Positions 41,132-50,329 of a stretch of DNA of 64,000 nucleotides are shown one piece after another (position 1 is the stretch's first letter; each line of letters starts with the position of its first letter). A program made the position numbers and the translations under genes. The DNA comes from Sphaerisporangium sp. TRM90804. Its GTDB lineage: Bacteria > Actinomycetota > Actinomycetes > Streptosporangiales > Streptosporangiaceae. The DNA lies in NCBI RefSeq assembly GCF_029846175.1, contig NZ_JARWAC010000030.1, positions 1 through 64,000 of the forward strand. Direction: 5' to 3'. The notes under the pieces were generated by a model. The model had not been told where the DNA came from. It saw only the letters and a program-made list of their open reading frames with translations, and made no database searches.

Positions 41132-41671
41132 GTGTCCATCGGTGTTCCGAAGCCGCTTAACCTGCCGTTCGACCCCATCGAGCGCGCCGCCGAAACGTGG
41201 CGTGTCCACTTCGGGCCGTCCTCCGCCATGGCGGCCGTCACATCGATCATGAGAGCGCACCAGATCCTGCTCGGGCAACTGGACACGCTGCTCAGGCCGC
41301 ATGACTTGACGTTCGCGCGCTATGAGGCGCTCGTGCTGCTCACCTTCAGCCGCACCGGCTCCCTGCCGCTGTCGCGCATCGGCGAGCGGCTCATGGTGCA
41401 CCCCACGAGCGTGACCAACACCGTCGACCGCCTGGAGCGTGCCGGGCTGGTCCGCCGCATGCGCAACCCCAAGGACGGGCGCGGGGTGCTCGCCCAGATC
41501 ACCGACAAGGGGCGCGAGGTCGTCACCAGGGCGACCGGCGACCTCATGGCCGCAGACTTCTGCATGGAGATGTACGGCGAGACCGACCGCGAGCGCATGT
41601 TCGAGCTGCTGCGCACCATCAGGGTCGCCGCCGGGGACTTCGCCGCCTACGACGAGCCCGGCCAGGGCTGA
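41132..41671 (+). CDS. MarR-family regulator
   Basis: 179 residues, GTG 41132; TAGCGT at 41120-41125 lies six bases upstream, suggesting a leaderless message. The winged helix reads LPLSRIGERLMVHPTSVTNTVDRLERAGLVRRMRNPKDGRGV. A 35-residue N-terminal extension precedes the family core. The converging neighbour is a secreted protease; the target genes are unknown. Confidence 0.9.
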   Translation: MSIGVPKPLNLPFDPIERAAETWRVHFGPSSAMAAVTSIMRAHQILLGQLDTLLRPHDLTFARYEALVLLTFSRTGSLPLSRIGERLMVHPTSVTNTVDRLERAGLVRRMRNPKDGRGVLAQITDKGREVVTRATGDLMAADFCMEMYGETDRERMFELLRTIRVAAGDFAAYDEPGQG

Positions 41672-41679
41672 GAACGGGA

Positions 41680-41707
41680 AAGGGGCCCGTCCGAGGACGG
41701 GCCCCTT
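41680..41707. terminator. Terminator between MarR and subtilase genes
   Basis: AAGGGGCCCGTCC and its exact complement around a 2-base centre, 9 bases past the marR stop and 49 bases from the converging subtilase stop. A-run on one side, TT on the other: probably bidirectional. Confidence 0.8.
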
Positions 41708-41755
41708 CCGCTCGCGGGGGTGCCGGAGCCCGAGGGCTCCGGGGCGAGGGTGGTA

Positions 41756-43474
41756 CTACCGGCCGACGGCGCGCAGGGCGTCGACGATGCCCTTGCCGTA
41801 GAAGCCGTTGGACGCCGCGGACCCCTCACACAGGTGGGTGGCCGTGGCCGTGCTGCCGTCCGGCAGGTGGCGGGTGTAGGTGAAGGCCGGGGGAGTCGGG
41901 CACGGGGTCTTGGTGGCCGTGCTCTTCAGCCTGGCCTCGACGAGCGCGGGCGACAGGGTCTTGCCGCCGTTGCGCCAGTCGCGGATCCCGTACTTGCTGA
42001 CGATGAGCGCCGCGACGCCGGCCGCGCGGGGCGACGCCATCGAGGTGCCCTGGAGGTACTGGTAGTAGGCGCAGGTCGAGCCCTTGCAGTCCTTGACCAG
42101 GTAGTCGACGGTCGGGTCGCCGTTGGCGTCCAGCTCGCCCCGCGCGATCGCGAGGGACGTCGGGTAGGCCGACAGCGTCGCCTTGGTGACGTCGCGGGTG
42201 TTGCCGGGGGTGTCGTAGGTGTCGCCGCCGGGGGCCGCCACGTCGACGTACCCGTTGCCGTAGCTGGAGTAGTACGACTTGCGCTTGCTGATGCCGGTGG
42301 CGGAGACCGAGATCACGTTCTCGGCCTCACCGGGCATGGAGACGCAGCTCGGCGCGATGGTGCGGGTGCGGGGAGCCTCGCCCGGCACGCTCGGGAAGTT
42401 GGGGCTGCCGGTGTCGGTGTACGGCTTGGTGTAGTCGGTGGCCTGGTTGCCGGCGGCGCCGACCAGCGTGACGCCGCGCCGGTGCGCGTAGTTGAGGGCG
42501 CGCTGGGCGGCCGCGATGATCGTGGCCTGCTCCAGACGGTCCTCGGGCGAGTCGGCGGCGTTGTCGGTGCAGTTGAACAGCCACGGGTCGATGTAGTAAC
42601 TCATGTTGACCACGTCGACGCCGATGTCGCCGGCGTAGGTGAGCGCGTCCACGCTCGGCTGCAGGAAGAAGTACCCCGAGTCCTGGCCGACGCGCAGGTT
42701 CACGATCGAGACCTTGGGGGCCACGCCCGCGATGCCCAGCTTGTTGATCGGCGAGGCGATGGAGGACGCCACGTGGGTGCCGTGGTCGTTCTCGTCGACG
42801 TCGTTCGCGTCGTTGCAGGACTGGTCGGGCTCCTCCTCACACGGCCCGTCGACCTCGCCGCCGTTGGCGTCGGTGGGGATGTCGACCGTGAAGTTGCGGC
42901 TGAGCGCCTTGTTGAAGTTCGGCGCGATGTCCGGGTGCGTCCCGTCGACACCGGTGTCCAGGATGCCGACGAGCACCTTGGAGTCGCCCTGCTCGTACTT
43001 GTGCGCCTTGTCGGCGCGGATCTGCTTGAGGTCCCACTGCAGGTCCGACAGCGGCTCGGCCTTGGTGGTGCGGCCGTGCTTGATCGCACCGCCGCCCCGG
43101 CCCTCCTTCTCGACGGCCCGGTCGGCGTTGACCGCGCGGGCGCCGGCCGCGATGCGGTTGGCCTTCGGCGCGGTGCCGATGACGCGGTCCTTGGCGACGC
43201 CCTGGATGGCGGCGTTGTCCTTGATCGCCGCGACGAATCCGGCGTTCGAGGTGGTCACTGTGGCGAGGCCGACGGCGGTGTTCACCTTTTCGACGGTGCC
43301 GCCCGCTGCCTCGATCGCCTTCTGGGCTGTTGACGCGGCGGCGCCCTCCTTGTAGAGGACGACGTATCTGCTCGCGGCCGCCGGCTCGGCCGACGATCCG
43401 CCGGCCTGTGCCGGTCCGGCCACCGTTGCGGCGACCAGAGCGGCAGCGGCGGTGACGACGATGACGCGCTTCAC
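41756..43474 (-). CDS. Secreted subtilisin-like serine protease (S8)
   Basis: 572 residues from GTG 43474, where GGAGGTGG is ideally placed; the upstream ATGs at 43486 and 43501 overlap or precede that site. A Sec signal peptide (KRVIVVTAAAALVAATVAGPAQA), then an I9-like propeptide (SRYVVLYKEGAAAS...). Catalytic triad D173 (VGILDTGVDGTHPDI), H231 (DHGTHVAS) and S478 (GTSMASPRAAG), with oxyanion N343 (GAAGNQATDY). Cys pairs near 212/220 and 463/468 could form disulfides. Likely a nutrient or developmental extracellular protease. Confidence 0.95.
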   Translation of the reverse strand: MKRVIVVTAAAALVAATVAGPAQAGGSSAEPAAASRYVVLYKEGAAASTAQKAIEAAGGTVEKVNTAVGLATVTTSNAGFVAAIKDNAAIQGVAKDRVIGTAPKANRIAAGARAVNADRAVEKEGRGGGAIKHGRTTKAEPLSDLQWDLKQIRADKAHKYEQGDSKVLVGILDTGVDGTHPDIAPNFNKALSRNFTVDIPTDANGGEVDGPCEEEPDQSCNDANDVDENDHGTHVASSIASPINKLGIAGVAPKVSIVNLRVGQDSGYFFLQPSVDALTYAGDIGVDVVNMSYYIDPWLFNCTDNAADSPEDRLEQATIIAAAQRALNYAHRRGVTLVGAAGNQATDYTKPYTDTGSPNFPSVPGEAPRTRTIAPSCVSMPGEAENVISVSATGISKRKSYYSSYGNGYVDVAAPGGDTYDTPGNTRDVTKATLSAYPTSLAIARGELDANGDPTVDYLVKDCKGSTCAYYQYLQGTSMASPRAAGVAALIVSKYGIRDWRNGGKTLSPALVEARLKSTATKTPCPTPPAFTYTRHLPDGSTATATHLCEGSAASNGFYGKGIVDALRAVGR

Positions 43475-43641
43475 TCCCACCTCCATATGAGCTGTACTCA
43501 TGCTGACTCATCGTTTCGGGTGAACCCCGGCGGCGACAGCCGCATCTGGATTTGCGATGAAGGTGTGACATACGGCGGGCGGCGGACGGCCCGGGGGCCG
43601 AGGCGACCCTGCGCACCCGCCGGATGCGGCAGGATTGGGGT

Positions 43642-44598
43642 ATGAGCCCAGCGGACTTCACTCGACCGGCATCGTTGCAGGGGGCCGTGGACCTCGGCGC
43701 GCGCAAGCAGGCGCTGGAGGCCCAGGCCCGCCGCGAGGCGGCGGCCCAGAGCGCCGCGCAAGGCGGCGACCCTGCGCCGCCGGCGTCCACGGCGGTCCTC
43801 GACGTCACCGACGCGACCTTCGCCACCGACGTCATCGAGCGCTCCATGCGCGTGCCGGTGATCCTCGACCTGTGGGCCACCTGGTGCGAGCCCTGCAAGC
43901 AGCTCAGCCCCATCCTCGAGAAGCTCGCCGGCGAGGCCGCGGGCCGGTGGGTGCTGGCGAAGGTCGACGTGGACGCCAACCCGCAGATCAGCGGCGCGCT
44001 CCAGGTGCAGAGCATCCCCACCGTGCTGGCCGTCTTCCAGGGGCAGGCCGTCACCGGGTTCCAGGGCGCGCTGCCCGAGGCGCAGGTGCGGCAGTGGCTC
44101 GACCAGCTCATGACCGCGCTGGCCCAGTACCTCGGCCCGCCCGGCGAGGCGCCCGAGGGCGAGGAGCGGCCCGCCGAGCCGCAGGCCGACCCCGACCTCC
44201 TCGCGGCCGAGAACGCCGTCGAGGCCGGCGACCTCGACGCCGCCGCGGCGGCGTACGAGCGGCTGCTGGCGCGTTCCCCCGCCGACGTCGACGCCAAGAT
44301 CGGGCTGGCCGGCGTGGGGCTCGTCCGACGCACCCAGGGCCTCGACCCCGGCGCCGTGCTCCAGCGCGCCGAGGCCGACCCCCGCGACGTCGAGGCCCAC
44401 ACCCAGGCGGCCGATCTCGAGATGCTGAGCGGCAGGGTCGAGGAGGCGTTCGGCCGGCTCGTCACGCTGGTCCGTCGCACCGCGGGCGACGACCGCGACC
44501 GCGTGCGCAAGCACCTGCTCAACCTCTTCGAGGCCCTGCCCCCCGCCGACCCCGCGGTCGCCAAGGCCCGCAGAGACCTCGCCAGCGCGCTGTTCTGA
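43642..44598 (+). CDS. Thioredoxin-TPR co-chaperone (CnoX/YbbN-like)
   Basis: 318 residues from ATG 43642. A disordered 50-residue N-terminus, a thioredoxin domain with WCEPC (C82, C85) and IPTVLAVFQG, then a helical TPR-like C-terminal half (DPDLLAAENAVEAGDLDAAAAAYERLL). This architecture matches YbbN/CnoX, which holds proteins for chaperones under oxidative stress. The E. coli protein has lost its redox cysteines, whereas both are present here, so redox activity is possible. Confidence 0.9.
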   Translation: MSPADFTRPASLQGAVDLGARKQALEAQARREAAAQSAAQGGDPAPPASTAVLDVTDATFATDVIERSMRVPVILDLWATWCEPCKQLSPILEKLAGEAAGRWVLAKVDVDANPQISGALQVQSIPTVLAVFQGQAVTGFQGALPEAQVRQWLDQLMTALAQYLGPPGEAPEGEERPAEPQADPDLLAAENAVEAGDLDAAAAAYERLLARSPADVDAKIGLAGVGLVRRTQGLDPGAVLQRAEADPRDVEAHTQAADLEMLSGRVEEAFGRLVTLVRRTAGDDRDRVRKHLLNLFEALPPADPAVAKARRDLASALF

Positions 44599-44665
44599 TC
44601 CGAAGCGTCCCCCGCGGGGCGTCGCGATCCGGCCATTCCGGTCCTCCGACCCGAGCGCTCCGCCC

Positions 44666-44693
44666 GCCCCACCGGCATCACCGCCGGTGGGGC
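44666..44693. terminator. Terminator after the thioredoxin-TPR gene
   Basis: GCCCCACCGGC and its exact complement with a 6-base loop, 68 bases past the stop. GC-rich tail without a T-run. Confidence 0.65.
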
Positions 44694-44829
44694 CCCGCCG
44701 TTTCCGGGCCGAAGCGCTCCGCGCGGTCTGGCACGATGGATTTCCGGATATCCGCTGGCGAGCCGGATGCGCGATTTCGAGCAGCCGTGCGAGCGCGGAC
44801 CACAACCACCCGCAAAGGAGCGGATTGAC

Positions 44830-46239
44830 GTGGCCACCGTGCCGAGCGTGTCGTACTCGATAACCGTCCGCCTTGAGGTCCCCGCCGGCGGCAAGGCCGT
44901 CAGCCAGCTCACCCACGCGGTCGAGACCGCCGGCGGCGTGGTGACCGCCCTGGACGTCACCACCGCCGGTCACGAGACGCTCCGCATCGACGTCACCTGC
45001 GCCGCGCGCGACACCGAGCACGCGCAGGCCATCGTCGACAGCCTCGGCGCCGTCGAGGGCGTCACCCTGCACAAGGTGAGCGACCGCACCTTCCTCATGC
45101 ACCTCGGCGGCAAGATCGAGATGCAGTCGAAGGTGCCGCTGCGCAACCGCGACGAGCTCTCGATGGCCTACACCCCGGGGGTCGCCCGGGTGTCGCTGGC
45201 CATCGCCCGCAACCCCGAGGACGCGCGCCGCCTCACCATCAAGCGCAACACCGTGGCGGTCGTCACCGACGGGTCGGCGGTGCTGGGGCTGGGCAACATC
45301 GGCCCGGCGGCGGCGCTGCCGGTCATGGAGGGCAAGGCCGCGCTGTTCAAGCGGTTCGCGGGCATCGACGCCTGGCCGATCTGCCTGGACACCCAGGACA
45401 CCGACACCATCGTCGAGATCGTCCGCTGCATCGCGCCCGGCTTCGGCGGCATCAACCTGGAGGACATCTCGGCGCCGCGCTGCTTCGAGATCGAGCGCCG
45501 GCTGCGCGACCTGCTCGACATCCCGGTCTTCCACGACGACCAGCACGGCACCGCGATCTGCGTGCTCGCCGCCCTCACCAACGCGCTGCGCGTGGTCGGC
45601 AAGGAGCTGCCCGACGTGCGCATCGCCATGGCGGGCGCCGGGGCCGCGGGCACGGCCGTGCTGCGCCTGCTGATGGCGGCCGGCGCGCGCAACGTCGTGG
45701 TGTGCGACTACCTCGGCGCGGTGCACAAGGGCCGCGACGACCTCGACGACTCCCTGCGCTGGATCGCCGAGAACACCAACGCCGAGGGCTACGGCGGCGA
45801 CCTTCGCGGCGCGGTCAAGGGCGCCGACGTCTTCATCGGCGTCTCCGCCCCGGGCATCCTGACCGGCGACGACATCGCCACCATGGCCGACTCTGCCGTG
45901 GTGTTCGCGCTGGCCAACCCCGAGCCCGAGGTGTCGCCCGACGACGCCAGGGAGCACGCGGCGGTCGTGGCCACCGGCCGGTCCGACTACCCCAACCAGA
46001 TCAACAACGTGCTGGCGTTCCCCGGCGTGTTCCGCGGCCTGCTGGACGCCCAGTCGCGCACGGTCACCGAGACGATGCTGCTGGCCGCGGCGAAGGCCCT
46101 GGCCGCCGTGGTGTCGGACGACGAGCTCGGCCCCAACTACATCGTCCCCAGCGTCTTCCACCCCGACGTCGCGAGCGAGGTCGCGGCGGCCGTGCGGGAG
46201 TCGGCGGGCGGCAAGGTGCGCGGCCTCACCGAGGCGTAG
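44830..46239 (+). CDS. NAD(P)-dependent malic enzyme with N-terminal ACT-like domain
   Basis: 469 residues from GTG 44830 (AAAGGAG upstream). Residues 5-85 form an ACT-like fold ([18 protein letters not shown]), a likely allosteric site. The catalytic part has [10 protein letters not shown], Lys/Asp in [30 protein letters not shown] and the metal site [15 protein letters not shown], then the cofactor fold [15 protein letters not shown]. It decarboxylates malate to pyruvate with NAD(P)H formation. The bacterial short form lacks the phosphotransacetylase domain. Confidence 0.94.
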   Translation: MATVPSVSYSITVRLEVPAGGKAVSQLTHAVETAGGVVTALDVTTAGHETLRIDVTCAARDTEHAQAIVDSLGAVEGVTLHKVSDRTFLMHLGGKIEMQSKVPLRNRDELSMAYTPGVARVSLAIARNPEDARRLTIKRNTVAVVTDGSAVLGLGNIGPAAALPVMEGKAALFKRFAGIDAWPICLDTQDTDTIVEIVRCIAPGFGGINLEDISAPRCFEIERRLRDLLDIPVFHDDQHGTAICVLAALTNALRVVGKELPDVRIAMAGAGAAGTAVLRLLMAAGARNVVVCDYLGAVHKGRDDLDDSLRWIAENTNAEGYGGDLRGAVKGADVFIGVSAPGILTGDDIATMADSAVVFALANPEPEVSPDDAREHAAVVATGRSDYPNQINNVLAFPGVFRGLLDAQSRTVTETMLLAAAKALAAVVSDDELGPNYIVPSVFHPDVASEVAAAVRESAGGKVRGLTEA

Positions 46240-46271
46240 CCGGGGCCAGGGGCGCGGGTGCGTGGTCGCAT

Positions 46272-46299
46272 AGGGGCCCGCCCGCCTCGGGCGGCCCCT
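46272..46299. terminator. Terminator between malic enzyme and membrane protein genes
   Basis: AGGGGCCCGCCCG against CGGGCGGCCCCT, one bulged C, 3-base loop. It abuts the stop of the converging minus-strand gene. Confidence 0.65.
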
Positions 46300-46997
46300 C
46301 AGGCGAGCGGCGGGGCCGGGGAGCGGCGGGCGTACGGCGGGCGGCGGCCCGGCGGCGCGGCGGGGACCCGGCCGGGCCACACCAGGGCCATGAACCACAG
46401 CATGCCGCCGAAGACCACCAGGGCGACGGCGGTGGCGACCTTGCCGTAGAAGTCGGCGGGCGGGCCGGTGTAGGGCAGCCGCCCCTCGCGGATCAGCGGG
46501 TTGTGCGGGTTGTGCCGCCACAGCGGGTTGTAGTGGTGGGTGCGTACGGCGCGCTCGTCGCGCTCGTCGTCGCCCTCGCTGCTGCTGTAGACGGCCTCGC
46601 GGTACTCGCCGTGGGCGACCTCGCGGGTGTCGCAGCGGGAGCGGACCTGGAAGCGTGAGACGCCCTCGCCCTCGATGCTGACGCCCAGGCGCTCGTTCTC
46701 GCGCGGCTCCAGGTAGACCGGGATCGTGCGCTGGACGCCCGGCCACAGGATGCCGTCCCTGACCGCGGTGTCGCCGCGGCGGATGGTGTACTCGACGGCG
46801 TCGTGGTCGCGGGGGGCGGTCATGACGATGTCGGCCCTGCCCGACGGGCATTCGACGCGCGAGACCGCGACGTCGACGCGGCCGCCGCCGGGGGTGTCGT
46901 CGCCGGCCCTCGTGCCGTCGGCGTGTGAGGTTCGGGCCGCCGGGGCCGCGACCGCGGCGCCCAGCGCCATGACGAACACCAGGACGAGGCGGCTCAC
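46299..46997 (-). CDS. Secreted/anchored protein with C-terminal transmembrane helix
   Basis: 232 residues from GTG 46997, with GGGGGTGG upstream; GTG 47006 is the alternative. Signal peptide (SRLVLVFVMALGAAVAAPAAR), then a beta-rich extracytoplasmic domain with one Cys pair (RVECPSG, RSRCDTRE), a charged His-rich linker (HHYNPLWRHNPHNPL), and a transmembrane helix near the C-terminus (VATAVALVVFGGMLWFMALV) with a short basic tail. The family is not recognised; it is probably a type I envelope protein. Confidence 0.75.
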   Translation of the reverse strand: MSRLVLVFVMALGAAVAAPAARTSHADGTRAGDDTPGGGRVDVAVSRVECPSGRADIVMTAPRDHDAVEYTIRRGDTAVRDGILWPGVQRTIPVYLEPRENERLGVSIEGEGVSRFQVRSRCDTREVAHGEYREAVYSSSEGDDERDERAVRTHHYNPLWRHNPHNPLIREGRLPYTGPPADFYGKVATAVALVVFGGMLWFMALVWPGRVPAAPPGRRPPYARRSPAPPLA

Positions 46998-47181
46998 GCG
47001 GCCCACCCCCTGCTGTCGCGGCGCGGTGTCGGCAAGTTTCCTCCCAAGCTGGTCTCCAGGATGTGATCTTCCATGACGGAGCGTGCCCACTCGCTGGCTG
47101 TAAGTAACATAACATGAGGTGAAAGGCTTAACTGGCCGGGGGCGGGCGCGCGCCGGGCATATCACGCGTCATGATGGATGC

Positions 47182-47760
47182 ATGGCGGAGGCGATCTACG
47201 TCGGCGGGCTGCTGGTGGCGACGCCACTGCTGGACGACCCGAATTTCCGGCGCGGCGTCGTGTTGATCCTCGAACACGACGACGACGGCGGAACCCTCGG
47301 TGTCGTGCTGAACAGGCCCAGCGAGGTGAGCGTGACGCAGGTGCTGCCCTCCTGGGACCCCCTCGTCACGGGCCCCAGCGTCCTGTTCGAGGGAGGCCCG
47401 GTGCAGACCGACAGCGCCCTCGCCCTGGCCTCGGTGCCCAGCGGTCAGGAACCCCTCGGGTGGCGCAGGCTGCACGCCGGAACCTCGGCGGTCTCCAAGC
47501 TCGGCACCGTCGACCTCGACGCCCCTCCGGAGATCCTCGCCGGCGAGATCACCCAGATGCGCATCTTCGCCGGGTACGCCGGCTGGACGGCCGGGCAGTT
47601 GGAGACCGAGATCCGCGACGGCTCCTGGTACGTGGTCGAGGCCGAGCCGGGCGACACCTTCGACTCGCGGCCGTCGAACCTCTGGCGGTCGGTGCTGCGC
47701 CGCCAGCCCGGGGAGCTGGCGTTCGTGGCCACCTGCCCGGACGACCCCAAGCTCAACTGA
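47182..47760 (+). CDS. YqgE/AlgH family protein (UPF0301)
   Basis: 192 residues, ATG 47182. Family hallmarks: GGLLVATPLLDDPNFRRGVVLILEHD, LGVVLNRPSEVSV, VLFEGGPVQ, and the late RIFAGYAGWTAGQLETEI. The fold is known but the biochemical role is not; suggested roles are regulatory. No Shine-Dalgarno is seen; CATGAT six bases upstream may be a -10. Confidence 0.93.
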   Translation: MAEAIYVGGLLVATPLLDDPNFRRGVVLILEHDDDGGTLGVVLNRPSEVSVTQVLPSWDPLVTGPSVLFEGGPVQTDSALALASVPSGQEPLGWRRLHAGTSAVSKLGTVDLDAPPEILAGEITQMRIFAGYAGWTAGQLETEIRDGSWYVVEAEPGDTFDSRPSNLWRSVLRRQPGELAFVATCPDDPKLN

Positions 47761-47881
47761 GGGCCGCGCCCCGTCCCTGAGCGCCGCCGGTCGGCCCGGC
47801 TCAGCCCCGGTTCCCGGGCCGTCGCCTTTCTCCCGGGTTCACGCGCGTGCGGGTGCCCGCGCGCACGTAGACTCGGTTCTC

Positions 47882-48139
47882 GTGAGCACGAAGATCCTTC
47901 CCGAGAGCGAAGTGCGGCCGAACCTCTCGCATGGTGACGAGGGGGACCACGAACGGTTCTCGCACTACGCCGACAAGAACAAGATCACAGAGAGCATGGT
48001 GACGGGCGTCCCGGTCCGTGCCCTGTGCGGCAAGGTGTGGGTGCCCAGCCGCGATCCCAAGAAGTACCCGGTGTGCCCGGAGTGCAAGGAGATCTACGAA
48101 GGGCTCCCGCAGGGCGGCGAACCCGGCGGCGGCAACTGA
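47882..48139 (+). CDS. DUF3039 protein
   Basis: 85 residues. HGDEGDHERFSHYADKNKI is the DUF3039 N-terminal motif; the C-terminal half has a likely zinc ribbon (ALCGKVW, VCPECKEI). GTG 47882 with TAGACT (47868-47873) eight bases upstream fits a leaderless transcript. The function is unknown; the family is confined to actinobacteria. Confidence 0.9.
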   Translation: MSTKILPESEVRPNLSHGDEGDHERFSHYADKNKITESMVTGVPVRALCGKVWVPSRDPKKYPVCPECKEIYEGLPQGGEPGGGN

Positions 48140-48210
48140 GTGTTGCTCCCGGCTGATCGCCGTCGCTGAAGCTAGCGTCAGCACTCCGACCAGACGTTAC
48201 GGGGGAGTGC

Positions 48211-49101
48211 ATGGTGCGGCGCGCGATGGCCGTGTCTTTGGTGTGCCTGTTCACGATGGCCGGCATGCCGCTCCCCGTCCAGGCGGGCACGCACGCCTGC
48301 GGGCACGCCGGGCACCCCCACGTGGGCACCCGGCCGCCCGAGCCGTACGCGCCCGACGCCGGCGAGGCCGCGCGCATGATCGCCGAGATGGAGCGCCGGC
48401 TGCGCTCGCCGGGCGCGGAGGCGCGGCGGGCGAGCGTCACGGTGCCGGTCTGGGTGCACGTCATCACCGACGGGCACCTGGCTCCGCCCGACACCGCCCT
48501 CGCCTCGCAGGTCGAGACCCTCAACGCCGCGTACGGCGGGCGGTACGGCGGCGTGGACACCGGCATCCGCTTCGTACTGCGGGGCTTCACCCGCACCGAG
48601 AACTCGGCGTGGTTCCACGAGCCGCTGTCCAACGAGGCGGCGATGAAGCAGCGGCTGCGCAAGGGCGGCCCGGAGACCCTGAACCTCTATGTGGCCCAGC
48701 TCGACCAGCTCGTGCTCGGCTATGCCACCTATCCGCACTGGTACCAGAACAAGCCCGGCCTCGACGGCGTCGTGATCGACTGGCGCAGCCTTCCCGGCGG
48801 CTCGCTGCGCGACTTCGCCAAGGGCTTCACCGGGGTGCACGAGATCGGCCACTGGTTCGGGCTGCTGCACACCTTCGAGAACGGCTGCGCCTCTCCGGGG
48901 GACTTCGTCGACGACACCGTGCCCGAGTCGGCGCCCTCGCAGGGCTGCCCGGTGCGCAAGGACACCTGCCCGGCGCTCGGCGAGGATCCCTTCCACAACT
49001 ACATGGACTACTCGCACGACCGCTGCATGTGGGAGTTCACGGCCGGGCAGGCCGTCCGCATGCGCGACATGTGGGCGGCCTACCGCACCTCCGCCGCCTG
49101 A
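48211..49101 (+). CDS. Secreted M43-family zinc metalloprotease
   Basis: 296 residues, ATG after GGGGGAG. Signal peptide (MAVSLVCLFTMAGMPLPVQA), a short prodomain, then the pappalysin-like catalytic domain. Extended zinc motif HEIGHWFGLLH (H210, H214, H220, E211) and Met-turn in NYMDYSHDRCMWEFT. Cys residues after the zinc site (NGCASPG, QGCPVRKDTCPA) are characteristic of M43B enzymes. Secreted proteolysis is expected. Confidence 0.93.
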   Translation: MVRRAMAVSLVCLFTMAGMPLPVQAGTHACGHAGHPHVGTRPPEPYAPDAGEAARMIAEMERRLRSPGAEARRASVTVPVWVHVITDGHLAPPDTALASQVETLNAAYGGRYGGVDTGIRFVLRGFTRTENSAWFHEPLSNEAAMKQRLRKGGPETLNLYVAQLDQLVLGYATYPHWYQNKPGLDGVVIDWRSLPGGSLRDFAKGFTGVHEIGHWFGLLHTFENGCASPGDFVDDTVPESAPSQGCPVRKDTCPALGEDPFHNYMDYSHDRCMWEFTAGQAVRMRDMWAAYRTSAA

Positions 49102-49360
49102 GACCGCGCGGAGCGCGCGATACCCGGTCGGAATACCTGCGCGGGCACCGGGCCGCGCCGTCGTAGAGTCGCTGGGCGGCAGGCGTGCCTCGGGCCGCTC
49201 TGAGGCGTGCCACGGGCTCGGTCGGCCACGGGCCCCGGCCGGGGAGGCGGGGACGGGCCTCGGAAGTCCGTGTCCGCGGTCTCCCGGCCGAAGTTTCCCG
49301 GTGCTCGTTGACGGATGGGCGCCTTCGGTGCCGATACTCAAGTCACCGGGAGGAGGCGCC

Positions 49361-50041
49361 GTGGACGACCGCACGAAACGACGGCCGTACGGCGACCCCG
49401 CGCCGCCCGGCCCCGACCCCGAGGGGTTGCCGCCGTCGGCCCGGCTCTACGGCACTCCGGCCCCTCCGTCGGGTGTCCGGGTGCCGCGCCGGACGAAGCG
49501 GGCTCTGGTGGTCTTCGCCGCGTTCGCGGTGGTGGCAGTGCTGCTCACCGCCCTGGTCTCCTCGGTCGTGAGCCGCGTCACCGCCCCCGACACCACTCCG
49601 CGGACCGTCGAGGACGGCCTGGCCGGCGTCCGCTACCCGCTGCCGCCCGGGTGGCACCGCGGCACGGTCGCGCCGGTCACCGGGTTCAGCTCCGTCGCGA
49701 GCTTCGGCACCGCCGCGGTCGTGATGACCAGGCCCGGCGACTCCGTGGCGGTCTCCGGCCCCAAGGCCGCCACGCGTGAGCTGGCCGACCTGTACTCGCG
49801 GCTGCTGCTGCACGGCGACACGATCGACGTGCTCGACGACCGCGCGATCACCGTCGGCAGGTACGCCGGCCACACCCGCGCGGTGCGGGCCCGCTACAGC
49901 GACGTGGTCAACCAGCCGGCCTATCTGCGCGTGGCCCTGCTCACCAGCGGCGACGCCAGCGTGGTGGTCGTCGGCCACGCCCAGCCCGACGATCCCCTCC
50001 GCCGGGCCGACATCGACGCCGTCGTCAACGGCCTCAGATGA
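49361..50041 (+). CDS. Membrane-anchored protein of unknown function
   Basis: 226 residues from GTG 49361 with GGGAGGAGG upstream. A cytoplasmic Pro-rich N-terminus (about 45 residues), one transmembrane helix (ALVVFAAFAVVAVLLTALVSSVV), then an extracytoplasmic alpha/beta domain (AGVRYPLPPGWHRGTV, VAVSGPKAATRELADLYSRLLL). Its C-terminus (LRRADIDAVVNGLR) is typical of LpqN/PsbP-like actinobacterial domains, but the match is weak. No function is assigned. Confidence 0.75.
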   Translation: MDDRTKRRPYGDPAPPGPDPEGLPPSARLYGTPAPPSGVRVPRRTKRALVVFAAFAVVAVLLTALVSSVVSRVTAPDTTPRTVEDGLAGVRYPLPPGWHRGTVAPVTGFSSVASFGTAAVVMTRPGDSVAVSGPKAATRELADLYSRLLLHGDTIDVLDDRAITVGRYAGHTRAVRARYSDVVNQPAYLRVALLTSGDASVVVVGHAQPDDPLRRADIDAVVNGLR

Positions 50042-50329
50042 CCCCTGGCGGGGCCGCGAGGCCGGCGACTGATCACGGCCGCCCGCGGGGCCGATCGGGC
50101 GGCGTGGCGGGGCTGTGCGGGCGGGCGAGGCGGGCGTCCGGCGCGGGGCCCCGCGTCCGGCGGCGCCGGGCCGGCGGCGCGGCCGGGATCGGCGGGGGGA
50201 GGCGCGTCCTGTCGGTGGTCCCCACTATCGTGGCTTCACTGTGAGGGAGCGAAACGAGCGCGACGACACCACCACCGGCGGGGGCGGCGCCCCCAGGGTC
50301 CGCGAAGGGCGACTGACGAGGAGGTCGGC